Positions 1 to 7,003 of a DNA stretch of 10,640 nucleotides are shown in pieces. Position 1 is the first letter of the stretch. Every line of letters begins with the position of its first letter. The stretch lies in NCBI GenBank assembly GCA_036505275.1, contig DASXTS010000297.1:1-10640 (forward strand), written 5' to 3'. Source of the DNA: DASXTS01 sp036505275. Lineage in GTDB: Bacteria > Actinomycetota > Actinomycetes > Mycobacteriales > Pseudonocardiaceae. The notes under the pieces were generated by a model. It was not told the origin of the DNA, did no database searches, and worked only from the letters and a program-made list of their open reading frames with translations. The position numbers and the translations under genes are program-made.

Positions 1-127
1 TGCCGTCACCTCGCCGCGGTCGGCGGTGCTCGACTGGACCTCGAGCCCCGCACCCCATTCGGAGCCCCCCGGCGGCCCGGACCCCCGTCCCGGTCGCCGG
101 TGGGCTCTGCCATGCCTGCCGAACGTG

Positions 128-213
128 CAGCCGAACGGGCCGGCCGGTCGGGCAGCCGAACGGGCCAGCCGAACGGGCAGCCGAGCGGGCAGCCGAGCGG
201 GCAGCCGATCGGC
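128..213. repeat. 12-bp-period degenerate tandem repeat upstream of hrpA
   Basis: Units of the form CAGCCGARCGGG occur at 128-139, 153-164, 166-177, 178-189 and 190-201, with a degenerate unit at 202-213. Most are exactly 12 bp apart; one step is 13 bp and one degenerate unit of 13 bp (140-152) interrupts the array. Because the period is a multiple of three, the frame shared with hrpA reads as Gly-Gln-Pro-Ser/Asn repeats. The array ends 150 bp before the chosen hrpA start. It shares the CCGAGCG core and the 12-bp period with the array inside hrpA, which may reflect a common origin or only similar composition. Confidence 0.75.
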
Positions 214-216
214 GAG

Positions 217-276
217 CATGAACGCGACGTCAGTCAGGTTTCGCACCGCGGCAACCGGACTCCTGTCGCGTTCACG
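217..276. repeat. Long imperfect palindrome, copy A of a two-copy intergenic element
   Basis: The arms TGAACGCGAC (219-228) and GTCGCGTTCA (265-274) are perfectly complementary over 10 bp. Inside them are a 3x3 mismatch, a 4-bp stem AGTC/GACT (232-235 with 258-261), a single A/G mismatch, a further GGTT/AACC stem (237-240 with 253-256), and a possible small terminal CGC/GCG stem. Copy B at 6831-6890 has the same 56-bp core length, the same 3x3 and 1x1 mismatch positions, and 38 of 56 identical bases when aligned by eye without gaps. It lies 90 bp before the hrpA start. It could be a REP/MITE-like repeat, a transcript-level structure or a protein-binding dyad. Confidence 0.8.
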
Positions 277-351
277 CGGCGGAAGCAACCACCGGGGGCG
301 GTTGGATCGGTGGCACTCGCAGCCCGGCAAAACGGGTGCGGCCCTACCTAT

Positions 352-358
352 GGTGGAG
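352..358 (+). promoter_or_regulatory. Ribosome binding site of hrpA
   Basis: GGTGGAG lies 5 nt before the ATG at 364. It decides the start of hrpA in favour of 364 over the more upstream in-frame ATG at 100, which would force translation through the repeat array and the palindrome. Confidence 0.65.
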
Positions 359-363
359 TCGGT

Positions 364-3300
364 ATGGACACTTCGACAGGGATCCGCGCCGAGCTCGCCG
401 AGCTGCGGCGGCGGCTGCCGGAGCTGATGCTGAGCGACGAGCAGCGGCTGCGGCGTCGGCTGGACGGCGTACCCGGCACCGAGCGCGGCACCGAGCGCGA
501 CACCGAGCGCGACACCGAGCGCCGCACCGAGCGCGACACCGAGCGCCGCACCGAGCGCGGCACCGAGCGCGACACCGAGCGCGGTTCTAAACGTGGCACC
601 ACGCGCGGCACCGAGCGCGGCGGGCAGCGTGGCGACGGCAGGCCGGCGCTGCGGGCGATTGCAAGCGAGGTGGACGCCGCCGAGCGACGGGTGCGGGCGC
701 GGCGGGCGGCGGTGCCCGCGGTCGACTACCCGGCGGAGCTGCCGATCAGCCAACGGGTGCAAGACATCGCGGCCGCGATCCGCGACCATCAGGTGGTGAT
801 CGTCGCGGGGGAGACCGGCTCCGGGAAGACCACCCAGCTGCCGAAGATCTGCCTGCAGCTCGGTCGCGGCGTCCGCGGCCTGATCGGGCACACCCAGCCA
901 CGCCGGCTGGCGGCCCGCACGGTGGCCCAGCGGGTGGCCGACGAGCTGGGTACGGAGCTCGGCGCGGTGGTCGGTTACCAGGTCAGGTTCACCGCGACGA
1001 CCAGCGAGAACACCCTGGTCAAGCTGATGACCGACGGCATCCTGCTGGCCGAGATCCAGCAGGACCGCCAGCTCCGCAGGTACGACACGCTGATCATCGA
1101 CGAGGCCCATGAGCGCAGCCTCAACGTCGACTTCATCCTCGGCTACCTCAAGCAGCTGCTGCCCAGGCGGCCCGATTTGAAGGTCGTCATCACCTCGGCC
1201 ACGATCGACCCCGAGCGGTTCGCCAGGCACTTCGACGGTGCCGCCAGCCCCGCTCCGATCATCGAGGTGTCCGGCCGCAGCTACCCGGTCGAGATGCGCT
1301 ACCGGCCGGTCGCCGACCCCGATGACCCCGACACAGACCCGGACCGCGACCAGGTCAGCGCGATTCTCGACGCGGTGCGCGAGCTGCGCGCCGAGGGGCC
1401 GGGCGACGTGCTGGTGTTCCTCTCCGGCGAGCGGGAGATCAGGGACACCGCCGACGCGCTGCGCGCCCTGCACCTGCCGGACACCGAGATCCTGCCGCTG
1501 TATGCGCGGCTGTCCGCCGCCGAGCAGCACCGGGTGTTCGCACCGCACCCGAACACCAGACGGATCGTGCTGGCCACCAACGTCGCGGAGACCTCACTGA
1601 CCGTGCCGGGCATCCGATACGTGATCGATCCCGGCACCGCCCGGATCTCCCGGTACAGCCACCGGCGCAAGGTGCAGCGGCTGCCGATCGAGCCCGTGTC
1701 GCGGGCATCCGCAATCCAACGGGCCGGGCGCTGCGGCCGCACCTCGGACGGCATCTGCATCCGGCTGTACACCGAGCAGGACTTCAACGCTCGGCCACAG
1801 TTCACCGAACCGGAGATCATGCGCACGAACCTCGCCGCCGTCATCCTGCAGATGACCGCGCTGGGCCTCGGCGACCTCGCGGCGTTCCCGTTCATCGACC
1901 CGCCGGACCGGCGCACCGTCAGCGCCGGCATCCAACTGCTGCAGGAGCTCGGCGCGCTGGACGCCGACAAGCGCCTCACCCCGATCGGCCGCCGGCTCGC
2001 CCAGCTTCCGGTCGACCCGCGGCTCGCGCGGATGGTGCTGGCCGCCGGGGACACCGGCAGCGTCGCCGAGGCCATGGTCATCGCCGCGGCGCTGTCCATC
2101 CAGGATCCGCGGGAGCGGCCGGTCGAGCACCGCCAGGCCGCGGACGCCGCGCACGCCAGGTTCGCCGACCCGAACTCGGACTTCCTCGCCTACCTCAACC
2201 TCTGGCGCTACCTCGAGGAGCAGCAGAGGCACCACTCGTCCAGCCGGTTCCGCAAGCTGTGCCGCACCGAGTACCTCAACTACCTGCGGGTCCGCGAGTG
2301 GCAGGACGTGCACGGCCAGCTGCGGCCGCTGGCCAGGACGCTCGGCCTCACGGTGAACGCCGCCCCGGCCGAGCCGAATGCCGTCCACCAGGCGCTGCTC
2401 GCCGGGCTGCTCTCACACATCGGCCTGCTGGACGCCTCGCAGGAGACACGGGAATACCTGGGCGCGCGCAACGCCCGGTTCGCGATCTTTCCCGGCTCGG
2501 CGCTGGCCAGGAAACCACCGCGCTGGGTCATGGTCGCCGAGCTGGTGGAGACCAGCCGGCTGTGGGGCCGGGTCGCCGCCCGCATCGAACCGGAGTGGAT
2601 CGAGCCGCTGGCCGGGCACCTGGTCCAGCGCTCGTTCAGCGAGCCGCGCTGGGACGCCCGCCGCGGCGCCGTGCTGGCCTCGGAGCGGGTGACGCTGTAC
2701 GGCGTGCCGATCGTGGTCGGCCGCACGGTCAACTACGGGGCGATCGACCCGGCGCTTTCCCGCGAGCTGTTCATCCGGCATGCGCTGGTCGAGGGCGACT
2801 GGCACACCGGGCACCGGTTCTTCCACCGCAACCGGGAGCTGGTCGAGGAGGTGCGCGCGCTGGAGGACCGCGCCCGCCGCCGCGACATCCTGGCCGACGA
2901 TGAGGTGCTGTTCGACTTCTACGACCAGCGGGTCGGCCCCGACGTCGTTTCCGCACGGCACTTCGACACCTGGTGGAAGCGGGTCCGGCAAGACCGACCC
3001 GATCTGCTCACGTTCGACCGCGAGCTGCTGGTGAATCCCGACGCCGATGCCGTGGATGAGCGCGCCTATCCGGACGAGTGGCGCCAGGACGGCCTGCGGC
3101 TGCCGCTGAGCTACGCGTTCGAGCCGGGCCGGGCGGACGACGGGGTGAGCGTGCAGCTGCCGCTGCCGGTGCTCAACCGGGTGGACGCCGACCGGTTCTC
3201 CTGGGGCGTGCCCGGCCAGCGCGCGGAGCTGGTCACCGCGCTGCTGCGCTCGCTGCCCAAGGCTCTTCGGCGCAACTTCGTGCCGGCGCCGGACGTGGCG

Positions 3301-4422
3301 CGGGCCGTGCTGGGCGCCCTGCCGGAGGACTCCGACGAGCCGCTGCTGGACGCGCTGGAGCGCGGGCTGCGCCGGCTGACCGGGGTCGCCGTGCCGCGCG
3401 AGGCGTGGCGGCTCGACCAGGTGCCCGACCACCTGCGGATCACGTTCAAGGTGGTGGATCCGGACGAGCGGCCGGTCGCCGAGGGCAAGGACCTCGCCGC
3501 GCTGCAACGCGCCCTGCGTGGCGAGGTGCGCGCAACGCTGGCTGCCGCGGCCACCGGCATCGAGCGCACCGGGGCGACGAGCTGGGACTTCGGCGAGGTG
3601 CCCCAGGTGATCGAACGCGAGGCGTCCGGCTTCGTGGTCCGGTCCTACCCGGCGCTGGTCGACGAGGGCACCACCGTGGGTGTGCGGGTGCTCGACACGC
3701 CGGACGCGCAGCGCGCGGCAATGCCGGCCGGCACCAGGCGGCTGGTGCTGCTGAACTCTGCCCAATCCCCTTGGCCGTCCCCGGTGAAGGCGCTGGTTGG
3801 CGGCCTGTCCAACCGGTCGAAGCTGGTGCTCACCCGCAACCCGCACGGCAGCGTCACCGCGCTGCTGGACGACTGCATCGCCTGCGCCGCGGACGCGCTG
3901 ATCGCCGCGGCGGGCGGCCCGGCCTGGGATGCCGACGGCTTTGCCCGGCTGCTCGACGCTGTGCGGCCGCGGCTCGCGGACACCGTGTTCGCCGTGGTCG
4001 GCACCGTGGAGCGGGTGCTCGCCGAGGAGCACGCCGTGCAGACCCGGCTGGCCGCCACCACCGGCCCCGGCCTGGATGCCGCCCTCGCCGACATCCGGCA
4101 ACAGCTCGCCGCGCTGGTGTACCCCGGGTTCGTCGCCGCCACCGGCCTGGACCGGCTGCCGCACCTGGTCCGCTACCTGCAGGCGATGCAGCGGCGGCTG
4201 GCGAAGCTGGCGGAGAACCCGCGGCGCGACGCCGACCTCATGCACCGGGTGCACGCCGCCGAACAGGCATACCGCGAGCTACCCCCCGCCGCCCGCCGAG
4301 GCGACATCCGCTGGATGATCGAGGAGCTGCGGGTGAGCTTCTTCGCCCAGTCGCTCGGCACCGCGCACCCGGTGTCCGAGCAGCGCATCTTCCGGGCCAT
4401 GGACGAGCTCAGTCGCCCTTGA
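364..4422 (+). CDS. hrpA: ATP-dependent RNA helicase HrpA (DEAH-box)
   Basis: 1352 residues from the chosen ATG, close to the usual length of about 1300 for bacterial HrpA. HrpA is a cytoplasmic DEAH/RHA 3'-5' RNA helicase linked in other bacteria to mRNA processing and rescue of stalled ribosomes. Visible motifs: Walker A GETGSGKTT (residues 149-157), DEAH (246-249), SAT (278-280), TNVAETSLT (405-413) and QRAGRCGR (452-459). An HA2-type helical region follows near 507, then an OB-like region around 720-750, and the long C-terminal DUF3418-type extension typical of HrpA from about 760 to the end. Residues 38-93 are fourteen tetrapeptide repeats, mostly [G/D/R]TER, encoded by a 12-bp tandem array. 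This segment is likely disordered and lies before the helicase core. The gene converges on rtcB with a 14-nt overlap. No frameshift is visible and the catalytic motifs are intact. Confidence 0.95.
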   Translation: MDTSTGIRAELAELRRRLPELMLSDEQRLRRRLDGVPGTERGTERDTERDTERRTERDTERRTERGTERDTERGSKRGTTRGTERGGQRGDGRPALRAIASEVDAAERRVRARRAAVPAVDYPAELPISQRVQDIAAAIRDHQVVIVAGETGSGKTTQLPKICLQLGRGVRGLIGHTQPRRLAARTVAQRVADELGTELGAVVGYQVRFTATTSENTLVKLMTDGILLAEIQQDRQLRRYDTLIIDEAHERSLNVDFILGYLKQLLPRRPDLKVVITSATIDPERFARHFDGAASPAPIIEVSGRSYPVEMRYRPVADPDDPDTDPDRDQVSAILDAVRELRAEGPGDVLVFLSGEREIRDTADALRALHLPDTEILPLYARLSAAEQHRVFAPHPNTRRIVLATNVAETSLTVPGIRYVIDPGTARISRYSHRRKVQRLPIEPVSRASAIQRAGRCGRTSDGICIRLYTEQDFNARPQFTEPEIMRTNLAAVILQMTALGLGDLAAFPFIDPPDRRTVSAGIQLLQELGALDADKRLTPIGRRLAQLPVDPRLARMVLAAGDTGSVAEAMVIAAALSIQDPRERPVEHRQAADAAHARFADPNSDFLAYLNLWRYLEEQQRHHSSSRFRKLCRTEYLNYLRVREWQDVHGQLRPLARTLGLTVNAAPAEPNAVHQALLAGLLSHIGLLDASQETREYLGARNARFAIFPGSALARKPPRWVMVAELVETSRLWGRVAARIEPEWIEPLAGHLVQRSFSEPRWDARRGAVLASERVTLYGVPIVVGRTVNYGAIDPALSRELFIRHALVEGDWHTGHRFFHRNRELVEEVRALEDRARRRDILADDEVLFDFYDQRVGPDVVSARHFDTWWKRVRQDRPDLLTFDRELLVNPDADAVDERAYPDEWRQDGLRLPLSYAFEPGRADDGVSVQLPLPVLNRVDADRFSWGVPGQRAELVTALLRSLPKALRRNFVPAPDVARAVLGALPEDSDEPLLDALERGLRRLTGVAVPREAWRLDQVPDHLRITFKVVDPDERPVAEGKDLAALQRALRGEVRATLAAAATGIERTGATSWDFGEVPQVIEREASGFVVRSYPALVDEGTTVGVRVLDTPDAQRAAMPAGTRRLVLLNSAQSPWPSPVKALVGGLSNRSKLVLTRNPHGSVTALLDDCIACAADALIAAAGGPAWDADGFARLLDAVRPRLADTVFAVVGTVERVLAEEHAVQTRLAATTGPGLDAALADIRQQLAALVYPGFVAATGLDRLPHLVRYLQAMQRRLAKLAENPRRDADLMHRVHAAEQAYRELPPAARRGDIRWMIEELRVSFFAQSLGTAHPVSEQRIFRAMDELSRP
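475..642 (+). repeat. Fourteen tandem 12-bp units inside the 5' end of hrpA
   Basis: The consensus unit is RRCACCGAGCGC. Units 1-9 (475-582) differ only at the first two bases of the unit, which makes the first residue Gly, Asp or Arg. Unit 10 (583-594) is strongly diverged and unusually AT-rich (GGTTCTAAACGT). Units 11-14 (595-642) decay to GTTR, GTER, GGQR and GDGR. The product is a charge-alternating tract at HrpA residues 38-93. Near-perfect units in the middle and decayed ones at the 3' edge fit expansion by slippage or unequal recombination without frame loss. Confidence 0.95.
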
Positions 4423-5581
4423 CGTTCACCAGCTGGCGCAGCGTGTGCCGGACCCGGACGAGGTCGGCGGCGTCGGCCATCACCTTGTCGATGGGTTTGT
4501 ACGCCTGCGGTATCTCGTCCAGAAACGCGGCTGTGTCCCGGTACTCGATGCCGCGCATGGCCTCCCGAAGCTGCGCCAGGGAGAACGTCCGCCGGGCCGC
4601 GGAGCGCGAGTAGCGGCGGCCGGCGCCGTGCGGCGCGGACCTCAGCGCCAGCTCGTTGCCCAATCCGGTCACCACGTAGCTCGCGGTGCCCATCGAGCCG
4701 GGGATCAGGCCTGGCCGGCCGGCGCTGGCGTCGATGGCGCCCTTGCGGGTGAGCCACACGTCCTCGCCGAGGTGGTGCTCCCGCTCGGTGTAGTTGTGGT
4801 GGCAGTTGATCCGCTCCCGCTCGATGACCGGCTCATGCCAGCGGCCGAAGCAGTCGATCACGCGGTCCATCATCTCCTCGCGGTTGAGCAGCGCGAAGTG
4901 CTGCGCCCAGCGCAGCTCGTTGACGTAGGCGTCCAGCTCCGGCCCGTCCTCGGTGAGGTAGGCGAGATCACGGTCGGGCAGCTGCACCCGGTGCCGAGCG
5001 CACCGGTCCCTGGCGATCGCGATGTGCCTGGTGGCGATCTTGTTGCCGATGCCGCGGCTGCCGCTGTGCAGGAAGAGCCACACCCGGTCCAGCTCGTCCA
5101 CGCTGACCTCGATGAAGTGGTTGCCGCTGCCCAGCGAGCCGAGCTGAACCGGCCACGTGGACGCGTAAGCGTCCGGCTCGAAGCCGGCGGTCGCGGCCAG
5201 AGCCTGCAGCTCGTCGACCCGCCGCTCGGTGGACGAGCCGGGCAACACGGCACGGTTGTAGTGGCCGGCCGAGAGCGGGATGGCCCGCTCGATGGATCTG
5301 CGCAGCGTGGCCAGGTCACGGCCGGCCAACTCGGCGCCGCGGTGCTGGCTGCGGACCGCGATCATGCCGCAGCCGATGTCCACCCCGACCGCGGCCGGCA
5401 TCACCGCGCCGACGGTCGGGATCACACTGCCCACCGTGGCGCCCTTGCCGAGATGCGCGTCCGGCATCAGCGCCAGGTGCGGCCGGACGAACGGCATCCC
5501 GGCGGCGCGCTCGGCCTGCGCCCTGGTGGCGTCGTCCAGGATCGAGGCCCAGCTCAGCAGCCGGTCGGCCAGCCACTTCAC
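4409..5581 (-). CDS. rtcB: RNA-splicing ligase RtcB
   Basis: 390 residues from a GTG start, a normal length for this family. RtcB joins RNA 2',3'-cyclic phosphate or 3'-phosphate ends to 5'-OH ends using GTP and Mn(II), in tRNA or rRNA repair. Seen in the sequence: MPDAHLGKGATVG near residue 39; VGVDIGCGM with metal ligands D68 and C71; GSGNHFIEV with H155; LHSGSRGIGNK with H172; CHHNY with H261 and H262; GAIDASAGRPGLIPGSMG; and APHGAGR with H318 as the expected guanylylated histidine. All key residues are present, so it should be active. The start has no clear Shine-Dalgarno. GTG 5581 was chosen because homologous proteins begin at this WLADRLLSWAS-type segment; an in-frame GTG at 5605 is an alternative. 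No archease or rtcA is adjacent. It overlaps hrpA tail to tail by 14 nt. Confidence 0.95.
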   Translation of the reverse strand: MKWLADRLLSWASILDDATRAQAERAAGMPFVRPHLALMPDAHLGKGATVGSVIPTVGAVMPAAVGVDIGCGMIAVRSQHRGAELAGRDLATLRRSIERAIPLSAGHYNRAVLPGSSTERRVDELQALAATAGFEPDAYASTWPVQLGSLGSGNHFIEVSVDELDRVWLFLHSGSRGIGNKIATRHIAIARDRCARHRVQLPDRDLAYLTEDGPELDAYVNELRWAQHFALLNREEMMDRVIDCFGRWHEPVIERERINCHHNYTEREHHLGEDVWLTRKGAIDASAGRPGLIPGSMGTASYVVTGLGNELALRSAPHGAGRRYSRSAARRTFSLAQLREAMRGIEYRDTAAFLDEIPQAYKPIDKVMADAADLVRVRHTLRQLVNVKGD

Positions 5582-5968
5582 GGCCCGACCATGCCGCCGT
5601 GACACGTCCGAACGCAACCCCGGTTGCCGCGGGCCGGGTCGCCGGTCAGGTGGTCGCGGCGCCACCGGTGGGCCGCCGGTCGTGGGCGTGCCGCGGAGGT
5701 TGCGCACCACGTCGCGGTACGCCTTGCCATGGGTATGCCCAGCCCGGTCCGAGGGTCTGGTGGAGCACAGCGCGGCCAGCGATGATGGCGCCGCGACCCG
5801 TGGCGGCGGGAGCACCAGCGCTTCGACGTCGGGCGCCGGCAGCGGCGTCGTCGCCGTTGGCCCGCGGGGGCATTAGCGCCGCGAGGCGAATGCACTCGGC
5901 GTCCGACATGCCGCGTCCAACCAGCCCCAGCCCCACCACGACCGCGTCCGCTGCGCCACGGCTGGAAC
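5582..5968. other. Spacer between rtcB and the crotonase gene
   Basis: 387 bp with no intact gene. Besides the FAD-oxidase-like fragment it contains a small dyad at 5870-5893: GCATT, a 2-nt bulge AG, CGCC, loop GCGA, GGCG, AATGC. Read on the plus strand the loop is of the GNRA type. The dyad lies about 75 nt beyond the crotonase stop codon and could be part of its transcript end, but no T-tract follows. A small minus-strand ORF could begin at ATG 5909 (MSDAECIRLAALMPP) and has no recognisable relatives. The rtcB promoter must lie here or further upstream, but no clear boxes are visible. Confidence 0.5.
5684..5815 (-). pseudogene. Possible N-terminal remnant of a FAD-linked oxidase
   Basis: On the minus strand, in the same frame as rtcB but separated from it by low-complexity sequence, about 44 codons read LAALCS...DRAGHTHGKAY followed by RDVVRNLRG. 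This resembles the segment before the FAD-binding PP-loop domain of FAD_binding_4 oxidases (GlcD or alkyl-DHAP synthase type). Those proteins continue with a PDLVxxPxxxxDV motif and several hundred more residues. Here the similarity stops after RNLRGTP and nothing of the FAD site follows. A candidate GTG start lies at 5815. The call rests on remembered family sequence, so it is tentative. It could also be a chance match in an N-terminal extension of rtcB. Confidence 0.35.
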
Positions 5969-6721
5969 CTATCCGGGCGCTCGGCGGCCGGGTCGCGGCC
6001 GGCGCTCGAACGCCGCTACGCCGTCCAGGAAACCCTCCCGTGCGACGATCTCGCGGCCGCTGCGGTCCTCGGCGGCCAGCGCGGCGGCTTCGGGGCCGCC
6101 GAGCCCCTCGTACACCGAGGCGCGGTCGGCGAGCACGCAGGCCCACGGATGAGCGGCGATCTCGCTGGCCAGCACCCCGGCGGCGGCCAACGCCGTACCC
6201 GCCGGCACCACCCGGTTCACCAGCCCGATCGCCTGCGCCTCTGCGGCGTCCAGCTCGCGGCCGGTGAGGATGAGGTCGAACGCGCGGCCGAGGCCGACGA
6301 TGCGCGGCAGCCGGTAGGTGCCGCCGTCCATCAGGGGCACGCCATACCGCCGTTCCAGGCAGCCGAACCGCGCCGTGTCGCCGGCCACCCGCAGGTCGCA
6401 CCACGCCGCCAGCTCCAGCCCACCGGCCACGCACCAGCCCTCCACCGCGGCGATCACTGGCTCGGACAGCCGCAGCCGGGTCGGCCCGAGCGGCCCCGAG
6501 TCGCGCAGCGCCGGCAGCGACCGCAGGTTCGCCCCGGCGCAGAACGCCCGCTCGTCGCCGTACAACACGGCCACCCTAGCGTCGGGATCTGCGTCGAACG
6601 CCACGAACGCGTCATGCAACCGCTGCGCCGTCGCGGTGTCGATCGCATTGCGCACCTGCGGCTGCCCGATCCGGATCACCTGGATGGCCTGGCCCATGAC
6701 CGGCACGGTATCGCCGGCCAC
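5969..6721 (-). CDS. Enoyl-CoA hydratase/isomerase (crotonase) family protein
   Basis: 250 residues from GTG 6721, the usual size of a single-domain crotonase. Members act on acyl-CoA thioesters in the cytoplasm, typically hydrating 2-enoyl-CoA in fatty-acid or related degradation. Seen: QPQVRNAID near residue 20, the oxyanion-hole segment FCAGANL (60-66), and AGGLELAAWCDLRVA with E103 at the position of the first catalytic glutamate. RFGCLERRYGVPL has E123 at the second catalytic glutamate, followed by GGTYRLPR and IGLVNRVV. Both glutamates present argues for hydratase activity; the substrate is unknown. GTG 6721 gives the normal length before VRNAID; ATG 6697 (242 residues) is the alternative. 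Neither has a strong ribosome binding site. An in-frame TAG lies shortly upstream of 6721. No other fatty-acid gene is adjacent, so the pathway cannot be inferred. Confidence 0.92.
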   Translation of the reverse strand: MAGDTVPVMGQAIQVIRIGQPQVRNAIDTATAQRLHDAFVAFDADPDARVAVLYGDERAFCAGANLRSLPALRDSGPLGPTRLRLSEPVIAAVEGWCVAGGLELAAWCDLRVAGDTARFGCLERRYGVPLMDGGTYRLPRIVGLGRAFDLILTGRELDAAEAQAIGLVNRVVPAGTALAAAGVLASEIAAHPWACVLADRASVYEGLGGPEAAALAAEDRSGREIVAREGFLDGVAAFERRPRPGRRAPG

Positions 6722-6830
6722 CGCTCGTGGACCGGGCGAACAGCCGCCCTACCGATCTGGAACTGGCCCGCTTCGAACGCCATACCCGCCGGGAGAGCCG
6801 GTGGCCGCCATTGGTCGGTGCTGTTCAGCG

Positions 6831-6890
6831 CGTGAACGTGACGGGAGTCAGCCGGGCTGGCGTGAGGACCGGACTGGTGTCGCGTTCACG
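6831..6890. repeat. Long imperfect palindrome, copy B of a two-copy intergenic element
   Basis: Arms 6831-6842 and 6879-6890 pair over 12 bp with one T/G wobble (6839 with 6882). A 3x3 mismatch follows, then AGTC/GACT (6846-6849 with 6872-6875) and an A/G mismatch (6850, 6871), exactly as in copy A at 217-276. The central 20 bases differ between the copies and can fold differently here, for example GCC 6851-6853 with GGC 6859-6861. It lies about 110 bp upstream of the crotonase start, in the same orientation as copy A. Confidence 0.8.
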
Positions 6891-6938
6891 GGCCAGGCGC
6901 AGGGTCCGTGGGCCCCAACCTGAGGGGCGGCCAGCGGC

Positions 6939-6957
6939 GGCGGTCAGCATGACCGCC
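6939..6957. promoter_or_regulatory. Compact dyad GGCGGTCA-GCA-TGACCGCC, candidate operator
   Basis: A perfect 8-bp inverted repeat separated by only 3 bp. The half-sites GGTCA/TGACC with a 3-bp centre resemble a binding site for a dimeric regulator more than a terminator, since no T-tract follows and the loop is minimal. It lies about 220 bp upstream of the crotonase start and about 90 bp past the ABC operon stop codon. No regulator gene is present in the window, so the partner is unknown. Confidence 0.4.
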
Positions 6958-7003
6958 CTCGCAGATCAGATTGTCCGCGCCACGTCCGTCCTCTAGTCCG
7001 GAG

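Larger units (their letters stand above)
1..363. other. Region upstream of hrpA without a confident gene
   Basis: No gene can be assigned here. The hrpA reading frame is open from the first base to the ATG at 364, so an N-terminal extension is formally possible. However, the frame runs through a short tandem repeat (128-213) and a long palindrome (217-276), and its composition (runs of G, Q, P, S, R) is low-complexity. The first 30 or so codons of this frame (HLAAVGGARLDLEP and following) vaguely resemble the end of a sensor kinase ATPase domain, but this is too short to call. On the minus strand a short open stretch also leaves the window at position 1. No convincing -10/-35 pair was found. 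Confidence 0.5.

Noticed and set aside
100..363. N-terminal extension of HrpA starting at ATG 100
   Set aside because: It would translate the 12-bp repeat and the palindrome. ATG 364 has a well-placed GGTGGAG and gives the usual family length.
475..642. CRISPR-like array
   Set aside because: Units are 12 bp and directly adjacent with no spacers, and they are in frame within a coding region.
2413..4254. 613-codon open frame on the minus strand inside hrpA
   Set aside because: It is antisense to the conserved HrpA C-terminal region. Long antisense frames are expected at this GC content, and the product is compositionally biased without motifs.
3078..4613. 511-codon plus-strand frame overlapping hrpA and running past its end
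   Set aside because: It is a frame-shifted reading of hrpA rich in Ala, Gly and Arg with no recognisable domain, and it continues antisense into rtcB.
4445..5602. 385-codon plus-strand frame opposite rtcB
   Set aside because: It is the antisense of a gene with all RtcB active-site motifs. The protein is low-complexity and has no domain.
5605..5815. Upstream start for rtcB at GTG 5815, giving 468 residues
   Set aside because: The added segment is Pro/Arg-rich, not part of the RtcB family, and would make the protein much longer than usual.
6727..6996. 89-codon plus-strand frame between the crotonase gene and the ABC operon
   Set aside because: It reads through palindrome copy B and has no ribosome binding site or recognisable domain. 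The first 30 codons look protein-like but a minus-strand frame does equally well.
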